Source: Streptomyces lycii
Lineage (GTDB): Bacteria > Actinomycetota > Actinomycetes > Streptomycetales > Streptomycetaceae
Reading direction: 5' to 3'
Length of the DNA stretch: 35,477 nucleotides
Assembly: GCF_009735685.1 (NCBI RefSeq)
Contig: NZ_WHPN01000324.1
Location: 1 to 35,477, forward strand
Shown here: in pieces, positions 32,830 to 35,477 of the stretch
How positions within the stretch are numbered: the stretch's first letter is position 1
Layout of the letters: each line of letters starts with the position of its first letter
The notes under the pieces: generated by a model
The model's database searches: none
Told to the model about the DNA's origin: nothing
What the model saw: only the letters and a program-made list of their open reading frames with translations
Program-made: the position numbers and the translations under genes

Positions 32830-33214
32830 GCCGCGACGGGCGGTGACCCCCGCGGCGGGAGCCTTTCCGCGCCCGCGCGTGAGCTGCCCAACCCGCGCGT
32901 GAGCTGCCCTGCCTCGCGCGGCGGGCCGGCCCGTGCTCCGCCCGCTCTCCCCGTCTCTGTCTGTCTCCCTGCGCAGCGCGGTCCCTCCCGCGCCCGCGTG
33001 GCCTGCCGCCTGAGGGATGTCGGCCTCGGCACGGTGCGGCGTCTCTCCCGCGCCCGCGCGTGGCCTGCCGCCGCGGGCCCGGCCGTCGGCGCCGGATCCA
33101 CGGGCCCGCGCCCGCCGCGCGTGACCCCCGGCACTGCGCGCGGGCGATGAACGGTGCACACTACAGCGACATCGAGCTGATCACGTTCCACCGAACCGAC
33201 AGGAGCCGCGCCCC

Positions 33215-33676
33215 ATGGGTGAGCAGCACAGCACCACGTTCTCCCAGGAAACCCTGGACCTGTACGCCGGGCTCGGCATCGACCTGGACACCCTGTTCTC
33301 CGCCGGGCACCTCGGCGCCCGGATGGGCCTGGAGATGATCGAGGCCTCCGCCGAACGCGTCGTCGGCACCCTCCCCGTCGAGGGCAACACGCAGCCGTAC
33401 GGACTGCTGCACGGCGGTGCCTCCGCCGTGCTCGCGGAGACCCTCGGCTCGGTCGGCGCCATGCTGCACGGCGGTCCGGGGAAGCTGGCCGTCGGTGTGG
33501 ACCTCAACTGCACGCACCACCGCGGTGTCCGCTCGGGGCTCGTCAAGGGCACCGCCACCCCCGTCCACCGGGGCCGCTCCACCGCCACGTACGAGATCGT
33601 GATCACCGACGAGCAGGAGCGGCGGGTGTGCACCGCCCGGCTGACCTGCATGCTGAAGGACGCCCCCGCGAGCTGA
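33215..33676 (+). CDS. PaaI-type hotdog thioesterase
   Basis: The 153-residue protein has the hotdog fold of the PaaI/YbdB acyl-CoA thioesterase group. The core motif QPYGLLHGGASAVLAETLGSVGAML (about 60-84) contains the HGG turn and the catalytic-type Glu of the long helix. VGVDLNCTHHRGVRSGLVKGTATPVHRGRSTATYEIVITDEQERRVCTARLTCML (about 93-147) gives the following sheet. Such enzymes hydrolyse aromatic or other acyl-CoA thioesters; the substrate is not evident. ATG 33215 has an AGGAG ribosome binding site 9 bases upstream. It stands alone between repeat-rich gaps, upstream of the LivJ-like gene with a 504-base separation, so the two are probably not cotranscribed. Confidence 0.94.
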   Translation: MGEQHSTTFSQETLDLYAGLGIDLDTLFSAGHLGARMGLEMIEASAERVVGTLPVEGNTQPYGLLHGGASAVLAETLGSVGAMLHGGPGKLAVGVDLNCTHHRGVRSGLVKGTATPVHRGRSTATYEIVITDEQERRVCTARLTCMLKDAPAS

Positions 33677-34180
33677 CCCGCGGAGCGATTCGCCGAGCGT
33701 CCCGGGCCGCACCTCGCCCCGGTTCGCCCCTTTCCGCCCGGGACGCCGGAATCGTTTTCCCTGCCGTAACACTGCGTGACAAACGGGCCGTGCCGTACCC
33801 CGGGGTGACCACCGCGCACCGCCCGGCCCTGGATCCGCACCCGTGCCGGGTCCGCTATCCGAACCCGCTCCGCCCGGCCCTCCGCCCGCCCCGGGGCGGA
33901 ACTGCGCGTTTGCGCGCGCCGCCGCGTCCGCTGCCCGGCCGGCCGCCCGCCCGCCGTCACGACGGCCCCCGCATTCCCGCCCCCAGGGGTACCTGTCATA
34001 ACAAGACAGTCACATCATCGTCTGCCCCTCTGCCCGGGCGCAGCTCATCGCCATATATTCACCGCCAGTTACCGCGCCGCCGGGCGTGAACACCGCACGT
34101 CACCCAGTACCACCCCGTACGGCCCGGCGCGCGACACGGCCACTCAAGCGAGAAGGCCGCGCCAGGGGAAAGGACAGATC
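33677..34180 (+). other. 504-base gap upstream of the LivJ-like gene
   Basis: No protein gene is supported here: open frames exist in several phases but give Pro/Arg-rich sequences without ribosome binding sites. The later part is less GC-rich and holds the likely regulatory region, namely an inverted repeat at 33993-34009 and a TATATT (34054-34059) that could be a -10 box. No good -35 box is seen 17-18 bases upstream of that hexamer. Confidence 0.4.
33993..34009. promoter_or_regulatory. Inverted repeat CTGTC-N7-GACAG upstream of the LivJ-like gene
   Basis: CTGTC (33993-33997) and GACAG (34005-34009) flank the A/T-rich ATAACAA. Its AT content stands out from the GC-rich surroundings. It may be an operator for the binding-protein gene; no known consensus is matched with confidence. 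Confidence 0.35.
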
Positions 34181-35419
34181 GTGCGTCACCGTTCCTTGCT
34201 CGTTCTCACCACCGCGGTCACCGCGGGGGCACTCACACTCTCCGCCTGCGGATCGCGCGACGACAGCGGAAATGGCGGCGGCGACGGCAACACCACTGTC
34301 GTGATCGGCGTGGACGCCCCGCTCACCGGCAAACTCTCCGCGCTGGGCCAGGGCATCAAGAACTCCGCCGAACTGGCCATGAAGACGGCCAACAAGAACA
34401 AGGAAGTCGAAGGCGTCACCTTCAAGATGGTGGCCCTCGACGACGTCTCCCAGCCCGGCACCGGCCAGCAGAACGCCAACAAGATCATCGACAACGACGA
34501 CGCGATCGCCGGCATCGGCCCGCTGAACTCCAACGTCGCCCCGCCCATGCAGAAGGCGTTCGACAACGCCGGCATGGCCCTCGTCTCCCCCGCCAACACC
34601 GCCCCCGAACTCACCCAGGGCAAGGACTGGCGCACCGGCGACCTCAAGCGCCCCTTCGACACGTACTTCCGCACCTCGACCACGGACGCCATCCAGGGCC
34701 CGTACGCCGCGCAGTACATGTACGAGGAGAAGAAGCTCAAGAAGGTCTTCGTCATCGACGACAAGAAGACCTACGGAGCGGGCCTCGCGGGCACCTTCAA
34801 GGAAGCCTTCGAAAAGCTCGGCGGCGAAATCGTCGGCACCGACCACGTCAACCCCGACGACACCGACTTCTCCGCGATCGCCACCAAGGTCAGCAACAGC
34901 GACGCCGAATTCGTCTACTACGGCGGCGAATACCCGGCCGGCGCCCCGCTCTCCGACCAGATCAAGAAGGCCGGCGCCAAGATTCCCGTCGTCGGCGGCG
35001 ACGCCCTCTACAGCGGCGAGTACATCAAGCTCGCCAAGGACAACTCCGAAGGCGACTTCGCCAGCTCAGTCGGCGCGCCCCTGGAAACCCTCGACACCGC
35101 CAAGCAGTTCATGAAGGACTACGAGGCGGCCGGATACGACACCCCCTACGAGGCCTACGGCGGCTACTCCTACGACAGCGCCTGGGCCGTCATCCAGGCC
35201 GTCAAGGCCGTCGTCGAGGACAACGACGGCAAGCTTCCCGAGGACATGAAGGAAGCCCGCGCCGCGGTCGTCAAGGCCCTCCAGGACGTCAGCTTCGAAG
35301 GCGTCAGCGGCAAGGTCGCGTTCGACGAGTACGGCGACACCACCAACAAGCAGCTCTCCCTCTACGAGGTCAAGGACGGCGCCCACGAGCCGGTCGCGAC
35401 CGGCGAGTACAAGGGCTGA
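34181..35419 (+). CDS. Branched-chain amino acid ABC transporter substrate-binding lipoprotein (LivJ-like)
   Basis: The 412-residue protein is the extracellular ligand-binding subunit of a branched-chain amino acid (or amide) ABC importer. A lipoprotein signal (MRHRSLLVLTTAVTAGALTLSAC) ends in lipobox LSAC, with Cys23 as the lipidation site. A Gly/Ser/Asp linker follows, then the periplasmic-binding-protein type I fold: VVIGVDAPLTGKLSALGQGIKNSAELAMKTAN (about 41-71), AIAGIGPLNSNVAPPMQKAFDNAGMALVSPANTAPELT (about 108-146), KKVFVIDDKKTYGAGLAGTFKEAFEKLGG and ADAEFVYYGGEYPAGAPL-type strands. GTG 34181 has AAAGGA upstream. Its codon use is cleaner and richer in AAG/GAC than its neighbours, suggesting high expression. 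The permease and ATPase genes are expected just beyond the right edge. Confidence 0.96.
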   Translation: MRHRSLLVLTTAVTAGALTLSACGSRDDSGNGGGDGNTTVVIGVDAPLTGKLSALGQGIKNSAELAMKTANKNKEVEGVTFKMVALDDVSQPGTGQQNANKIIDNDDAIAGIGPLNSNVAPPMQKAFDNAGMALVSPANTAPELTQGKDWRTGDLKRPFDTYFRTSTTDAIQGPYAAQYMYEEKKLKKVFVIDDKKTYGAGLAGTFKEAFEKLGGEIVGTDHVNPDDTDFSAIATKVSNSDAEFVYYGGEYPAGAPLSDQIKKAGAKIPVVGGDALYSGEYIKLAKDNSEGDFASSVGAPLETLDTAKQFMKDYEAAGYDTPYEAYGGYSYDSAWAVIQAVKAVVEDNDGKLPEDMKEARAAVVKALQDVSFEGVSGKVAFDEYGDTTNKQLSLYEVKDGAHEPVATGEYKG

Positions 35420-35425
35420 CCCACC

Positions 35426-35449
35426 GGGGCCGTATCCCGAACCGGCCCC
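35426..35449 (+). terminator. Hairpin after the LivJ-like gene
   Basis: GGGGCCG (35426-35432) pairs with CGGCCCC (35443-35449) across a 10-base loop, 6 bases after the stop codon. In liv operons such a hairpin often lets the binding-protein mRNA exceed that of the downstream permease genes. The following gene is outside the window. Confidence 0.5.
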
Positions 35450-35477
35450 ACCGCCCCACCACAGCCGCGCGGGGGCG

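Noticed and set aside
33628..34089. 153-codon open frame after the thioesterase
   Set aside because: It starts inside the thioesterase gene in another frame, is Pro/Arg-rich and covers the likely promoter region of the LivJ-like gene.

Overview
The window is about 35 kb of very GC-rich actinobacterial chromosome with strong G/C bias in codon third positions, GTG starts, GGAGG-type ribosome binding sites and many promoters that fit leaderless genes. The order terD-terD-uvrB, a glycerophosphodiesterase, ogt ... coaE-PAC2-rpsA ... polA ... a liv-type binding protein matches the conserved core of Streptomyces (the S. coelicolor region around uvrB, rpsA and polA, from memory). No rRNA, tRNA, IS element, prophage, CRISPR array or large secondary-metabolite cluster is visible. 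Twenty-six protein genes are supported, one cut by the left edge.

Layout. 1-5506: two TerD-family stress genes and uvrB on the minus strand, divergent from a secreted glycerophosphodiesterase (with a PHO-box-like site) and the ogt alkyltransferase. 5642-10077: a secreted Cys-rich M15-like protein divergent from a FUSC/aromatic-acid exporter-type membrane protein, then a DinB/DUF664 protein and a secreted PQQ-type sugar dehydrogenase. 10171-13241: a minus-strand redox group made of a tandem ABM-domain protein, an FAD monooxygenase and a small ABM-like protein; the two ABM genes carry matching MerR/SoxR-like promoters with a 19-bp spacer. 13384-19757: ADP-ribosylglycohydrolase, CmoM-like methyltransferase, TPR protein, coaE (with a duplicated 3' end), PAC2 protein and rpsA with a strong promoter and terminator. 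19906-27247: a second methyltransferase, an HrpB helicase with an in-frame 8-residue repeat, a lytic transglycosylase and a DUF4184 membrane protein. 27386-35477: polA, an FdhF/YdeP molybdopterin oxidoreductase, a PaaI-type thioesterase and a LivJ-like lipoprotein.

How the genes fit together. uvrB, polA and ogt are DNA-repair genes. uvrB has an exact match, and polA a near match, to the LexA-independent actinobacterial DNA-damage promoter (TTGTCRGTG-N8-TANNNT), each placed so that the mRNA would be leaderless at the chosen start. The ABM/FAD group looks like a small quinone- or redox-responsive modification module. An unusual feature is the density of short tandem repeats (15-78 bp units) in most long gaps, at several gene ends, and inside hrpB. 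All calls come from reading the sequence; no homology search was run.
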